The notes: generated by a model from the sequence alone, not told the origin. A stretch of 64,000 nucleotides of DNA from Holdemania massiliensis (GCF_022440805.1 NZ_JAKNTK010000001.1:2294001-2358000); one strand, 5' to 3'; positions 33,278-42,348 are shown, counted from the first letter of the stretch. Translations and numbers: made by a program.

Positions 33278-33857
33278 CTTGTTTCTCCTTGATCCACTTC
33301 AGAATCTGTCTTTCCATCGCTTCAAGATTCCCGTCGTTGACGATCACGCAGGTTGAACGGCGGATTTTTTCTTCCTGGCTCATCTGTGCAGCCAGCCGTA
33401 ATTCAGCCTGCGCGCGGGAAATGCCGCGGCCCTCTTGCAGCCGCTGAAGAATCACTTCCAGGGGCGCGCTGACCGTGATGATCTCATCGAACTGATTTTC
33501 CATGCCCGCCTCAAAGACCAGCGGCACCTCGGCAAACCAGAGCGGCTGTTCGCACGCCTGAGCCTGACGGTTCAGCTCATCCAGAATCAAAGGGTGGGTG
33601 ATCGCCTCCAGTTTCAGCCGAAGATCCTCCGCCTGAAAGACCAGCGCCGCCAGTGCCGCCCGGTCAATCTGCCCCTGATCGGTTAGAATTTCAGAGCCAA
33701 ACGCTTCTATACAGCGCTGATAGCCGATTTGTCCCGGCTGCATGATCTGACGGCTGATCTCATCGCAGTCAGCGACCGCATACCCCTGTCTGCGCAAAAT
33801 TGCGCTCAGCGTCGACTTCCCGCTTCCGATCACGCCGGTAATCGCAGTTTTGATCAT
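33243..33857 (-). CDS. coaE: Dephospho-CoA kinase CoaE
   Basis: A 204-residue P-loop kinase: TAITGVIGSGKSTLSAIL (Walker A), VADCDEISRQIMQPG, EVPLVFEAGM and SREEKIRR-like QMSQEEKIRRSTCVIVNDG at the end. It phosphorylates dephospho-CoA in the last step of CoA synthesis. ATG 33857 is chosen because the family starts two residues before the beta strand; the frame stays open upstream inside mutM. It overlaps mutM by 89 nt and dnaB by 35 nt. Confidence 0.95.
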   Translation of the reverse strand: MIKTAITGVIGSGKSTLSAILRRQGYAVADCDEISRQIMQPGQIGYQRCIEAFGSEILTDQGQIDRAALAALVFQAEDLRLKLEAITHPLILDELNRQAQACEQPLWFAEVPLVFEAGMENQFDEIITVSAPLEVILQRLQEGRGISRAQAELRLAAQMSQEEKIRRSTCVIVNDGNLEAMERQILKWIKEKQDGTESERRIPQ

Positions 33858-34689
33858 ATTCGATTCCCGTTCCTCTCTTTTTCTGACAATGCGGACAATA
33901 GTAGGTGCCCCGCTGAGCCACCGTAATTTTCTTAATTTCGCCCCCGCACAGCGGACAGGCTTCGCCCTCGCGGCCATGCACCTGAATCTGTAATTGGAAG
34001 CGGCCGGTCACGCCTAGGGAGGACGTATAGCTGCGGATCGAGCTGCCTCCGGCTTCGATCGCCAGGCTCAGAATCTGCCGGGTTACCTCCGGCAGCGCTT
34101 CAAGCTGAGCGCGGGTCAGCTGATCGCTGCGCTTGCGCGGGTCAATCCGTAGCGCAAAGCAGATTTCATTGGCGTAAATGTTGCCGACACCCGCGACAAA
34201 GTGCTGATCCAACAGACATTGCTTAATCGGAAGCCGGCGTTTTTTCAAATACGCCCGGCAGTAATCCGGATTGAACTGATCGCTGAACGGCTCGGGTCCC
34301 AAGTCATGAAAATGCTCCAGATCCCCGTCCAGTTCCAACAATTCCATCGTTCCGAATTTACGCGTATCGTGATAGCGCAGCTGCGTTCCATCATCCAGAT
34401 CCATGATCACATGAACATGCTTGGACAGCGGCTCTTGCGGCAGCTGCACGTAAAACTTGCCTTCCATCCGCATGTGGGCGATGAAATACAGATCATCCAT
34501 CTGAAAGATCAGATATTTCCCGCGCCGTGAAAACCGGCGGAAATGCTGCCCGGTTAAACGCCGGCAGAATTCAGCTTCCTCCATTTGAATCATTTTCGGC
34601 ACCCGCACCTCGACATGCTCAATCCGGCGGTCGTGGATCAAAAGCTCCAGCGTGCGGACTACCGTTTCAACCTCTGGCAGCTCCGGCAT
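33769..34689 (-). CDS. mutM: Formamidopyrimidine-DNA glycosylase MutM
   Basis: A 306-residue base-excision enzyme: catalytic PELPEVETVVR at residue 2 onwards (Pro2 nucleophile, Glu3), the H2TH region VAGVGNIYANEICF, the Lys loop, and a C-terminal zinc finger (CPLCGGEI, then YYCPHCQKK). It removes 8-oxoguanine and formamidopyrimidines. The usual family end is just after the zinc finger; here the frame runs about 30 residues further, through the start of coaE. That tail (RGTGIEYDQNCDYRRD) resembles no domain. Confidence 0.95.
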   Translation of the reverse strand: MPELPEVETVVRTLELLIHDRRIEHVEVRVPKMIQMEEAEFCRRLTGQHFRRFSRRGKYLIFQMDDLYFIAHMRMEGKFYVQLPQEPLSKHVHVIMDLDDGTQLRYHDTRKFGTMELLELDGDLEHFHDLGPEPFSDQFNPDYCRAYLKKRRLPIKQCLLDQHFVAGVGNIYANEICFALRIDPRKRSDQLTRAQLEALPEVTRQILSLAIEAGGSSIRSYTSSLGVTGRFQLQIQVHGREGEACPLCGGEIKKITVAQRGTYYCPHCQKKRGTGIEYDQNCDYRRDRKREVDAERNFAQTGVCGR

Positions 34690-34690
34690 C

Positions 34691-37300
34691 TTATTTCGCC
34701 TCGTACCAGGTCTTGCCGACCTTCGTTTCCGCCACCAGCGGTACCTTCAGTTCCATCGCATGCTCCATGCCTTCCTGAATGACAGCGCACAGCGCATCCA
34801 GTTCGGTTGGCAGCGCATCAAAAATCAATTCGTCATGCACCTGCAGAATCATTTTGGATTTCAGGCCTTTCTCCGCCAGCGCTTTGTCAATGCGGATCAT
34901 CGCCAGCTTGATCAGATCAGCGGCCGATCCCTGAATCGGCGCGTTCATCGCCGCCCGTTTGCCAAATTCCCGCGTCATGTAATTCTTGTCGTGAATTTCC
35001 GGCACTTCACGCCGGCGTCCCAGCATGGTCGCGGTATAGCCATGTTCCTGGCAGAATTCAATCACCTGATCCATGTACTTGGAAATGTTCGGATAGCTTT
35101 GCAGATAGCGTTCAATAAATTCCTTGGCCTGGGCCCGACTGATATCCAGCTGCTGCGACAGACCGAAATCGGAGATTCCATAGACAATTCCGAAATTCAC
35201 CGCCTTGGCTTGGCGGCGATGCTGGGCGTCCACCTGATCCAGCGGAATCTGGAACACGTCGGATGCGGTTTTGGTATGAATGTCAACGGCATGCCGGAAA
35301 GCCTCCAGCAAGCCCTGTTCATCCGCCATGTGCGCCAGCATCCGCAGCTCAATCTGCGAATAATCGGAAGCGACCAGAACATTGCCCTCACTCGGCAGAA
35401 ACGCCTTGCGGACTTCACGCGACTGTTCATCACGGACGCTGATGTTCTGCAGATTCGGCTCGGTGGACGACAATCGGCCGGTTTGGGTTGCACATTGATT
35501 ATAAATCGTATGGATTCGGCCATCCGGATGGATGTATTTTTTCAAGCCTTCCGCATAGGTGCTGTAAAGCTTCTGATATTTCCTGAATTCCAGCAAATCC
35601 GCGATAATCGGATGGATGCCAAGCAGCTTTTCCAAAACATCGGCGGACGTTGAACGCTTCTTGCCGCTGGTTGGCAGTCCCAGTTTGTCAAACAGGACCT
35701 CACCCAACTGCTTCGGCGAATTGATGTTAAAGGTTTCTCCCGCTGCGGCATAAATCGCATCGGTCAGCTCATCCAGGCGGGCCTGCGTCTGCCGGGCAAT
35801 ATCATCCAGCGTCTGCCCATCGATCCGAATGCCTTCTTTTTCCATTTTATACAAGACGGACGCCAACGGCATTTCCACCTCGTAAAACAGCGCACGCATT
35901 TCCATTTCGTTCAGCTTCGGCTCGCTGTCCTTCCACAGCTTGTCGATCAGCTGGATTTTCTGGGCGCACAGCTGCTGCTGAAGCTGCGGTTCAGGCAGCT
36001 TCATCTTGCCGGGTTTGCCATATACCTCATCCATCGTCACCCGTTCATTGAATCCAAATTTCTCGCGGATCTTCTGATCGCTGGTCAGCGTGGAATCGCA
36101 CAGAAAAGCTGCAATCATCGCGTCGATCCGCATGCCGTTCAGCGTGAGTCCGGCCCGGTCAGCCAAATGCAGGCAGGCCTTGACATCGTATACGATCTTC
36201 GTTTTTTCACCGGCCAGATAATCCAGTAAGTCTTCATCCTGACGGACATTCTCAATCGTCATGTATACACCCTGACCCGCATATGCCAGCGCCAGCCCAT
36301 GAACATCGGCAAAATACACTGACGGCTGATCCTGATCAAGCACCAGAACGGCGTTATCCTGCATTAAAGCCTGCGGACAGCGCTGCACCTCAGTGATCGT
36401 CAATGCTGGGATGTCCGGTGTGTTGGCCTCAGTCTGCTGCTGAATCTCAGAATCCAGCTTATTCGCCAGCGAGTTCATTTCGTAACGTACATAGAACTGA
36501 CGCAGTGGTTCCGGCGTAATGTGAAACGCAAACTCTTCTGTTTCAAACGGAATTTCAACATCTGTTTTGATTGTCGCCAGCTTCTTGGACAGCAGCGCCT
36601 GTTCATGAAACGCTTCGACATTTTCCTTCAGCTTGCCTTTCAGCTGATCCGTATTGGCGATCAGATTTTCCACCGTTCCAAACTGTTCCAGCAGCTTTAA
36701 GGCGGTCTTTTCACCGACCTTCGGGATACCTGGAATATTATCTGAAGCATCGCCCATCAGGCCCTTGAGATCCCGGATCTGATCCGGTGTGATTCCCATT
36801 TTTTCCTTCAAGCTGGCGACCGTCATTTCCTCAATGTCGCTGATCCCTTTTTTCATCAGCCAGACCGAGGTCGTATCATCGATCAGCTGCAGCATATCGC
36901 GGTCCGAGCTTAAGACATTGATGTCCCAATCCGGATATTTTTTGATCATGGATCCGATGATATCGTCAGCTTCGATATCCGTCATTTCAAACTGCTTGAT
37001 CCCTGCGGCTTCCAAATATTCCCGTGCGATCGGAAACTGCTCCACCAGAGCCTCCGGTGTTTCCTTGCGTCCGCCCTTATACTCAGCGAACAGCTCATGC
37101 CGAAAAGTATGCTTTCCCTTATCAAAAGCCACCAGCATCGCATCCGGCTGAATGATCTGCACCGCCTTGTTGATCATCATCGCAAAGCCGTAAATCGCAT
37201 TGGTCGGAATGCCGGTTGAGGTCGACATCGGCCGCATAAAGGTTGCATAAAATGCTCGAAAGAGCATGGAATTCCCATCGACTAACAACATTTTCTTCAT
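34691..37300 (-). CDS. polA: DNA polymerase I
   Basis: An 869-residue polymerase. The N-terminal 5'-3' nuclease (VDGNSMLFRAFYA, then TDIEADDIIGS and GLMGDASDNIPGIPKVGEKTA) is intact. The middle 3'-5' exonuclease-like domain lacks the DxE metal motif (NAVLVLDQDQPSV in its place), so proofreading is probably absent as in Bacillus Pol I. The polymerase domain has motif A DYSQIELRMLAH, motif B RRQAKAVNFGIVYG and motif C LQVHDELIFD. It heads the polA-mutM-coaE-dnaB-dnaI operon, with AAGGAG before ATG. Confidence 0.97.
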   Translation of the reverse strand: MKKMLLVDGNSMLFRAFYATFMRPMSTSTGIPTNAIYGFAMMINKAVQIIQPDAMLVAFDKGKHTFRHELFAEYKGGRKETPEALVEQFPIAREYLEAAGIKQFEMTDIEADDIIGSMIKKYPDWDINVLSSDRDMLQLIDDTTSVWLMKKGISDIEEMTVASLKEKMGITPDQIRDLKGLMGDASDNIPGIPKVGEKTALKLLEQFGTVENLIANTDQLKGKLKENVEAFHEQALLSKKLATIKTDVEIPFETEEFAFHITPEPLRQFYVRYEMNSLANKLDSEIQQQTEANTPDIPALTITEVQRCPQALMQDNAVLVLDQDQPSVYFADVHGLALAYAGQGVYMTIENVRQDEDLLDYLAGEKTKIVYDVKACLHLADRAGLTLNGMRIDAMIAAFLCDSTLTSDQKIREKFGFNERVTMDEVYGKPGKMKLPEPQLQQQLCAQKIQLIDKLWKDSEPKLNEMEMRALFYEVEMPLASVLYKMEKEGIRIDGQTLDDIARQTQARLDELTDAIYAAAGETFNINSPKQLGEVLFDKLGLPTSGKKRSTSADVLEKLLGIHPIIADLLEFRKYQKLYSTYAEGLKKYIHPDGRIHTIYNQCATQTGRLSSTEPNLQNISVRDEQSREVRKAFLPSEGNVLVASDYSQIELRMLAHMADEQGLLEAFRHAVDIHTKTASDVFQIPLDQVDAQHRRQAKAVNFGIVYGISDFGLSQQLDISRAQAKEFIERYLQSYPNISKYMDQVIEFCQEHGYTATMLGRRREVPEIHDKNYMTREFGKRAAMNAPIQGSAADLIKLAMIRIDKALAEKGLKSKMILQVHDELIFDALPTELDALCAVIQEGMEHAMELKVPLVAETKVGKTWYEAK

Positions 37301-37340
37301 GGATTAATCTCCTTCTGTTTTTCAATTTGATTCAATCTTT

Positions 37341-37369
37341 ATTTTACCATAAGCCCCGGTGAATATCAA
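37341..37369 (-). promoter_or_regulatory. polA operon promoter
   Basis: Minus strand TTGATA (37369-37364), 17 nt, TAAAAT (37346-37341). Confidence 0.75.
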
Positions 37370-37472
37370 AACAAGCGCTAACGTCTTTCCCGCTTTCCAA
37401 GCACCAACAAAACAGCCTGGAACTGTCCACAACGGGAAACGGCGGCGCTTCTGCAAAGATCCGGCGCAGAAT

Positions 37473-37504
37473 AAAAAACGCAAAGAGAATCGCTTCCCTC
37501 TGCG
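37473..37504 (-). terminator. Terminator after the ZnuA-like lipoprotein gene
   Basis: Minus strand CGCAGAGGGA and TTCTCTTTGCG pair (with G-U pairs) around AGCGA and are followed by TTTTTTATT. Confidence 0.75.
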
Positions 37505-37543
37505 CTGTTTGATCGAAACATTCTAATTGAATCCAAACCTTGT

Positions 37544-38584
37544 TTACTCGTCATCCTCTGCGGCATCGGCATCCGCAGCTGGTTCCTGGACCGCCGGATT
37601 CAAATCATCTTCCGCCATGCTTTCCAGCTGATTCAGATTTTCGACCATGATCGACATGTAATCTTTATTATCCTCACGCTGATCTGCCGATAAGCTGGAC
37701 AGATTGCTTAAATCCACCCGCTGCAGATTCAATTCCTCTGACAGCTGATTAAACAAAGCAAGCATATCCTCGGTCATATTCGGTTCATAGGCGATATACT
37801 TGACGTTATCCTCCATGATTTTTGTCTTGATGATATCCAGCTGCCGGGCGTTGGGCAGCACGCCGTACTTCGATAAAATGACCGGATAGACCTGAATCCC
37901 ATAAGTCTTCTGCCAATTGCCGAAGCTGGCGGTCATCGTAACGAACTTGATCGTTTTCTTTTCATTTTTCAGCGTACTGGACAAACTTTGATATTCCGCA
38001 TCCAGACGCACCAGCTCGCTTTCCAGCTGACTGTAATTTTCTTCAAAATAACGGCTTTCCTCGACATAGTTTTCACACAGCCAGTCACGGATCTCCTTCG
38101 CCATGCTCGTCATCGCGATCGGATCCATCCACAGTGTCAAATCCTTTTCATTGACGTCAATCGCATCGAATGCATCGCCCTTATAATACGCACTTTCGAC
38201 AAACTGTTCGACATCATTGGCGATAACGCGGGTATAACGCTTAAAAGAATAGATTGAATTGTTGACCGACAGATCCTTCACGGCAGCCGAGCTGGATGAA
38301 CGGATTTCCGGCAGCACCAGCTGAAAATACGGTTCGAGCTGACCGATATGCAGCACCAGATCCGCATCCTTCACGCGCTCTTTCAGATCCGCGGCAGCAC
38401 TGGCCCGCTGCACGATCACCTCGTCCTGCAGACTTTGAATTTCAATTCGGTCTCCGCCGATCTTTTCCAGAAGATATCCCAGCGGATAAACCGTATATAC
38501 TACCTTTTTCTTATCGGTTGCGCAGCCGGTCAAAGACGTCAGCAGCAAGCCCAGAAGAACGAGAAGAATAATTTTCTTTTGCAT
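37544..38584 (-). CDS. ZnuA/TroA-like (cluster A-I) lipoprotein with altered metal site
   Basis: A 346-residue lipoprotein: signal peptide with lipobox LTSLTGC (Cys21), the family start VVYTVYPLGYLLEKIGGDRI, the HIGQLEPYF block with one His kept, LWMDPIAM, FVTMTASFGNWQKTYGI and YIAYEPNM. In metal binders the second block reads DPHxWLDP and the third FHDAFGYF; the His residues of both are replaced here (DLTLWMDP, MTASFG). It also lacks the His-rich loop, and the C-terminus is an acidic Ala/Asp/Glu tail. No ABC permease or ATPase gene is adjacent. It probably keeps the fold but not ordinary zinc or manganese binding. Confidence 0.8.
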   Translation of the reverse strand: MQKKIILLVLLGLLLTSLTGCATDKKKVVYTVYPLGYLLEKIGGDRIEIQSLQDEVIVQRASAAADLKERVKDADLVLHIGQLEPYFQLVLPEIRSSSSAAVKDLSVNNSIYSFKRYTRVIANDVEQFVESAYYKGDAFDAIDVNEKDLTLWMDPIAMTSMAKEIRDWLCENYVEESRYFEENYSQLESELVRLDAEYQSLSSTLKNEKKTIKFVTMTASFGNWQKTYGIQVYPVILSKYGVLPNARQLDIIKTKIMEDNVKYIAYEPNMTEDMLALFNQLSEELNLQRVDLSNLSSLSADQREDNKDYMSIMVENLNQLESMAEDDLNPAVQEPAADADAAEDDE

Positions 38585-38689
38585 GGATGGTCCTCACTTC
38601 CTTTTAGGATTATAGCATATTCTGCCCTTGAAAAAAACCCTCTTCCGCATGCCTTCTTCCCGTCCGCTGTATGTTTGAAAAGTTGACTT

Positions 38690-39475
38690 TCAGATCAGCC
38701 AGTCCCGCGGTTTAGAGCGGATCGGCCGGGTCTTGCCAAATCGCCGCATCAGCCATTGTTTTTCATCGATCAGCCCGTCTTGCTCCAAAATGACGTTATG
38801 CCGCTGCCGGTACAGATCCTGATGACGGTGCAGCTTCAGCGGCAGCCGGCGCGGATGAATCAGCCGATACAGATAAAATTGTTCTGCCTGATAAGTCCGC
38901 TGACGCCAGCTGAGCACATTGACAAAAAACAGAAATCCAAACACACCCAGCGTCATCGGATTGCGGTTCATCCACTGAACAAACACAATCGGCGTCAGAA
39001 TGGCTGATACCACAAACGTTAACGACTGCGCCGTTTTATACGGCAGCCAGCAGTGCCGCAGCGATTGAACGATCCGGCCTCCGTCCAACGGATACAGCGG
39101 CAGAATGTTGAACAGAAAAACGGAACGGTTGATGTTCAGCACCCATTCCAGCATCACCGGTGAAATCCAGCCCAGCCGGGCCAAGCCGCCGTAAAGCAGC
39201 GGAATTAAACCATGCATCGCCAACCCGCCCGCCAGGATCACAAGCTCCTCCCATCCGTCCCGATCACCGAAATGTTCCAGCGTCAGCGCTAAACCAAACG
39301 GCAGAATCGAAAGCTGGCGGATCGGATAATGGAAGAAGCAGGCCCAGAAAGCATGGCCGCTCTCATGCAGCGCGAGAATGAAAAAGATATGAGCTAAAGG
39401 CGTCGCCGCGTGAGAAAAAAAAGCCAGGGCTGCCACCAAGATGGTAAAACCGCTGACTTTGATTTTAATCTTCAT
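38690..39475 (-). CDS. spoIVFB: SpoIVFB-like M50 site-2 protease
   Basis: A 261-residue intramembrane metalloprotease. The zinc motif HESGHAFWA (HExxH) lies in the second membrane segment and the third ligand motif LYPLDGGRI is in a later one. About five or six membrane segments are followed by a basic cytosolic tail lacking an evident CBS domain. In sporulating Firmicutes SpoIVFB cleaves pro-sigma-K; homologues elsewhere cut other membrane substrates. It overlaps the spoIVFA-like gene by 11 nt. Confidence 0.88.
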   Translation of the reverse strand: MKIKIKVSGFTILVAALAFFSHAATPLAHIFFILALHESGHAFWACFFHYPIRQLSILPFGLALTLEHFGDRDGWEELVILAGGLAMHGLIPLLYGGLARLGWISPVMLEWVLNINRSVFLFNILPLYPLDGGRIVQSLRHCWLPYKTAQSLTFVVSAILTPIVFVQWMNRNPMTLGVFGFLFFVNVLSWRQRTYQAEQFYLYRLIHPRRLPLKLHRHQDLYRQRHNVILEQDGLIDEKQWLMRRFGKTRPIRSKPRDWLI

Positions 39476-40064
39476 CGCCCATTGCCCGCTGCAGCGTCAC
39501 CGGCTGGCCCTGTTCGCTGAATTCCAGGTAAACCGCATCCTGCACGGCCCCGATTGCCGTCCCCTTTAAAATCCGGTCGTTGGGATGGACCTGAACCTCC
39601 ATCAGCGCGCCATAGGTCACTAAGACGCCGTTATCCTGTTTTACCATTACGATAGAACCGCTTTCCTGCTCGCCGATATACAGCACTACACCATCCGCGA
39701 TGCACTGCACCTGATTGCCCTGCGCCGGTTTATAATAATGATCCTGAATCAGCTCATAGCTGACCGTCGCGGCCACCGGCTGATCCTTGCCAAACCAGGT
39801 TTCAAACGGCAGCCATGCCGATAAGGATTTAAAATGCAGCTTTTCCGCAAGCGCGTCGATCTGTTGGAGAACTGGCTTCGGATCAATCCATTGCTGCTTC
39901 TCGTTGATCATCCAGCCCAGTCCCAGGCTTGCCCCGACCATCGCCAGCATCGCTAAGCCGTAAATCAATGTAAATAACGGACTCCCCGAGGCTTCATAAG
40001 AATGGCTTATTGGGGTTTTGCGGCGGGCGGATATGCGTTTTCTGATATGTTTGATCTCACTCAT
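39465..40064 (-). CDS. spoIVFA: SpoIVFA-like protein (degenerate LytM/M23 domain)
   Basis: A 199-residue protein with a basic N-terminus, one membrane segment (LFTLIYGLAMLAMVGASLGLG), a linker and a C-terminal M23-like domain (ADGVVLYIGEQESGSIVMVK, then VTYGAL and LKGTAIGAV). The peptidase metal ligands (H-x-H, H-x3-D) are absent, so it is a scaffold, not an enzyme. SpoIVFA holds and inhibits SpoIVFB. The two genes form an operon. In Bacillus they follow minCD; here about 5 kb of other genes intervenes. Confidence 0.8.
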   Translation of the reverse strand: MSEIKHIRKRISARRKTPISHSYEASGSPLFTLIYGLAMLAMVGASLGLGWMINEKQQWIDPKPVLQQIDALAEKLHFKSLSAWLPFETWFGKDQPVAATVSYELIQDHYYKPAQGNQVQCIADGVVLYIGEQESGSIVMVKQDNGVLVTYGALMEVQVHPNDRILKGTAIGAVQDAVYLEFSEQGQPVTLQRAMGDED

Positions 40065-40111
40065 GGCTGATCTCCTTCCCTGTTACTACTGTATGCTGTC
40101 ATCCAAAAGAA

Positions 40112-40133
40112 AAAGAACGGCAAACCGTTCTTT
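40112..40133 (-). terminator. Terminator after the AI-2E family permease gene
   Basis: AAAGAACGG (40112-40120) pairs with CCGTTCTTT (40125-40133); minus strand T-tail follows. It overlaps the gene's stop codon. Confidence 0.85.
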
Positions 40134-41242
40134 TATTCCTCCTCGGAAGGCAGCGGATCATAACGCTCGTTGCGAAAACGAACCAGGTTGACGATCACCC
40201 GCAAGCTCATAAACACAGGAATAGAAATCATGATTCCAAGCGGACCTAACAGCATACCGCCCGCAAATACACACAAGAGCGTCCACAGCGGAGGAACCTG
40301 CGAGCTGCGGGAATGCACGATCGGCGCAATGATGTAGGCATCCACCATCGACAGCACGCAGATCCCGCCAATCAAAAGCAGCACGTTGGGCAGCGGCAGC
40401 GTGAGCGAGGTCAGGATCCCGATAAAATTCGCAATCGTCGCTCCGAAATACGGAACGATCAGGCCGATCGAGGTCAATAACGCGATCGTGACCGCGCTCT
40501 TATGTCCGATCAGCATATACAGCAGCGAATACTCAATAAACTTGATCGCCATCAGCATGAGCATCGAATGCAGATATCCGCTGATCTCCGCATTGACGGC
40601 ACTCAGATAGATCGGCAGTTCCTTGTCAATCGTACGCGCCAAACTGAAGATCGTCTTGCGGATCTTCTCAAAGTCAAACAGCACATAAACCGAAATGATA
40701 AACGCAAACACCGCGTTGGTCAGAAAGGAAAGCACTTTGGATATCAGCTGCGGCAGGATTGCCGAAAAATTCGGCAGCCAGCTCTTGGTATCATTCAAGA
40801 GTGTTGTAATCTGCTGGAAAATCCCAGCGACCAGAATATTCGGCACATTCTCATTGATTTCAACATACTGCTGATAAAGCCAGTTCAAGCCGGAAATCAT
40901 CGAGTTGATCAGTTCGGTCGTCTTATCATAAACCATCGGCACGACCATCATCAGAATGCCGATCAAAAGCAACAGCATCCCCAGACAGACTAACGGGATG
41001 GCAATCTTCCGGGATACGCCCTTTTTCTGCAGAAATTCAATAAACGGATGGACGACATAAGCGATCACAAAGCCGACCAGAAACGGGGTTAAGATTAACC
41101 GCAGTGTCGTCAGCCAGCTCATCCAGACATTGGAGGTCAGCGACAGAAAATACAGGATCAGCAGGATCAGCAGAACCTTTAAAAGATTCTTGAGCGACAG
41201 CTGTTCCTTAAAATAAGCGTTCATTTTATGCAGCCAGCCCAT
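40133..41242 (-). CDS. AI-2E family transporter
   Basis: A 369-residue protein with about eight membrane segments in the pattern of the family (YtvI/YdbI/PerM): two starting helices (LLKVLLILLILYFLSL, LTPFLVGFVIAYVVHPFIEFL), a long amphipathic region and the C-terminal cluster with PYFGATIANFIGIL and LGPLGIMISIPVFM. Members export small molecules or act as ion antiporters; the substrate is not predictable. It is a single-gene unit with a good ribosome site and its own terminator. Confidence 0.85.
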   Translation of the reverse strand: MGWLHKMNAYFKEQLSLKNLLKVLLILLILYFLSLTSNVWMSWLTTLRLILTPFLVGFVIAYVVHPFIEFLQKKGVSRKIAIPLVCLGMLLLLIGILMMVVPMVYDKTTELINSMISGLNWLYQQYVEINENVPNILVAGIFQQITTLLNDTKSWLPNFSAILPQLISKVLSFLTNAVFAFIISVYVLFDFEKIRKTIFSLARTIDKELPIYLSAVNAEISGYLHSMLMLMAIKFIEYSLLYMLIGHKSAVTIALLTSIGLIVPYFGATIANFIGILTSLTLPLPNVLLLIGGICVLSMVDAYIIAPIVHSRSSQVPPLWTLLCVFAGGMLLGPLGIMISIPVFMSLRVIVNLVRFRNERYDPLPSEEE

Positions 41243-41337
41243 GCGTCATCCCTCCCCTTACGTGCTTTTATTTTAGCATTATTCAGATCAAAAGAAAACC
41301 GAAAGAACCTTGAAACGGAAAGCTGAAATCCGAAGAT

Positions 41338-41373
41338 AGAAGAAAAGGACAAAAGGATTTTTCCTTCTGTCCT
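41338..41373 (-). terminator. Terminator after the SDR gene
   Basis: AGGACAAAAGGA (41346-41357) pairs with TCCTTCTGTCCT (41362-41373) with one mismatch; minus strand tail is TTTTCTTCT. Confidence 0.8.
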
Positions 41374-41412
41374 GTCGCTGGCCTGGCTTAAAGCGCTGTT
41401 ACAGACTTGTGT

Positions 41413-42180
41413 TTAAACGAGCGAAGTTCCGCCGTCAACAACGACATGCTGACCGGTGACATAGCTGGACGCATCGCTGGAGAAAAACAGAATCGGACCG
41501 CTGACTTCCCCGCGCCGTCCCGGCCGGCTCATCGGACACTGAGCGCTGTAGCCCTGTAAAAAAGCCTCTGATTTAAACAGCGTATTCTGCGTCATTTCCG
41601 ACTCGAACAGTCCCGGACAAACCGCATTGACGGTAATGTTGAACTGACCGTAGGAACAAGCCATGCCCAAGGTCAGACCGAGCACCGCCGCCTTGGACGT
41701 ATTATAAGCATGACGGATAAACATGTCGCTCTTGTCGCCGATCAGCGCGTTGACCGAGCTGATGTTGACAATCTTGCCATAGTTCTGAGCTTTCATGTGC
41801 GGGATCACATACTTGCACATCAGGTAAATGCCTTTGACGTTAATGTTCATCGAACGATCCCAGTCCTCCTGACTCAAGGTGTCGACACCGCCGCGCACCG
41901 CAACTCCGGCGTTGTTGAGCAGAATGTCAATTCGGCCAAAATGATCGATAACGGTTTCGACGGCCTTTTCAATGCTGGCTTCATCCGTAACGTCGCAGCC
42001 GACCGGCAGCGCATCAATCCCTTCCGCCCGCAGCTCCTGAGCCAAGGCTTCCAATTTGTCCTGACGGCGGGCGAGCAGAGCCACATTGGCACCCGCTTTG
42101 GCATACGCTCTGGCTGCATCTGCACCCAAGCCGCTGGACGCTCCGGTTACCACAGCAATTTTTCCAGTTAAATCAAACAT
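41413..42180 (-). CDS. Short-chain dehydrogenase/reductase
   Basis: A 255-residue classical SDR: NAD(P) motif VVTGASSGLGADA (11-23), DV at residue 64-65, NNAGVAV near 90, catalytic Ser in ISSVNAL, Tyr-Lys in AYNTSKAAV, and the CPGLFESEM and VTGQHVVVDGG blocks. It is closest in style to gluconate 5-dehydrogenase or 3-oxoacyl-ACP reductase-like enzymes, but the substrate cannot be called. It is a lone gene with two palindromes in its leader. Confidence 0.88.
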   Translation of the reverse strand: MFDLTGKIAVVTGASSGLGADAARAYAKAGANVALLARRQDKLEALAQELRAEGIDALPVGCDVTDEASIEKAVETVIDHFGRIDILLNNAGVAVRGGVDTLSQEDWDRSMNINVKGIYLMCKYVIPHMKAQNYGKIVNISSVNALIGDKSDMFIRHAYNTSKAAVLGLTLGMACSYGQFNITVNAVCPGLFESEMTQNTLFKSEAFLQGYSAQCPMSRPGRRGEVSGPILFFSSDASSYVTGQHVVVDGGTSLV

Positions 42181-42197
42181 CAGTAAATCCTCCTTCC

Positions 42198-42213
42198 GGA
42201 CAGATTTCTGTCC
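42198..42213. promoter_or_regulatory. Palindrome in the SDR leader
   Basis: GGACAGA, TT, TCTGTCC is a perfect 7-2-7 inverted repeat just before the ribosome site. A second, CAGGA-AA-TCCTG, lies at 42232-42243 next to a TATACT -10-like box. Either may be an operator. Confidence 0.4.
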
Positions 42214-42309
42214 TTTGTAAGTTCAGTATAACAGGAAATCCTGATTTTGATTTAGGCATTTATTAAAATATGTCGTAATTTCACAAGTTAGTAAATGAAC
42301 AATGAAAAT

Positions 42310-42336
42310 AACCGGCATTTTTTTCAAATGCCGGTT
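42310..42336 (-). terminator. Terminator after the P-type ATPase gene
   Basis: AACCGGCATTT and AAATGCCGGTT pair perfectly over 11 bp, followed on the minus strand by ATTTTC. Confidence 0.85.
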
Positions 42337-42348
42337 ACATTGACATGT

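Noticed and set aside
34652..35653. 333-codon plus-strand frame opposite polA
   Set aside because: Although long, it lies entirely opposite the conserved polymerase motifs and begins without a ribosome site.
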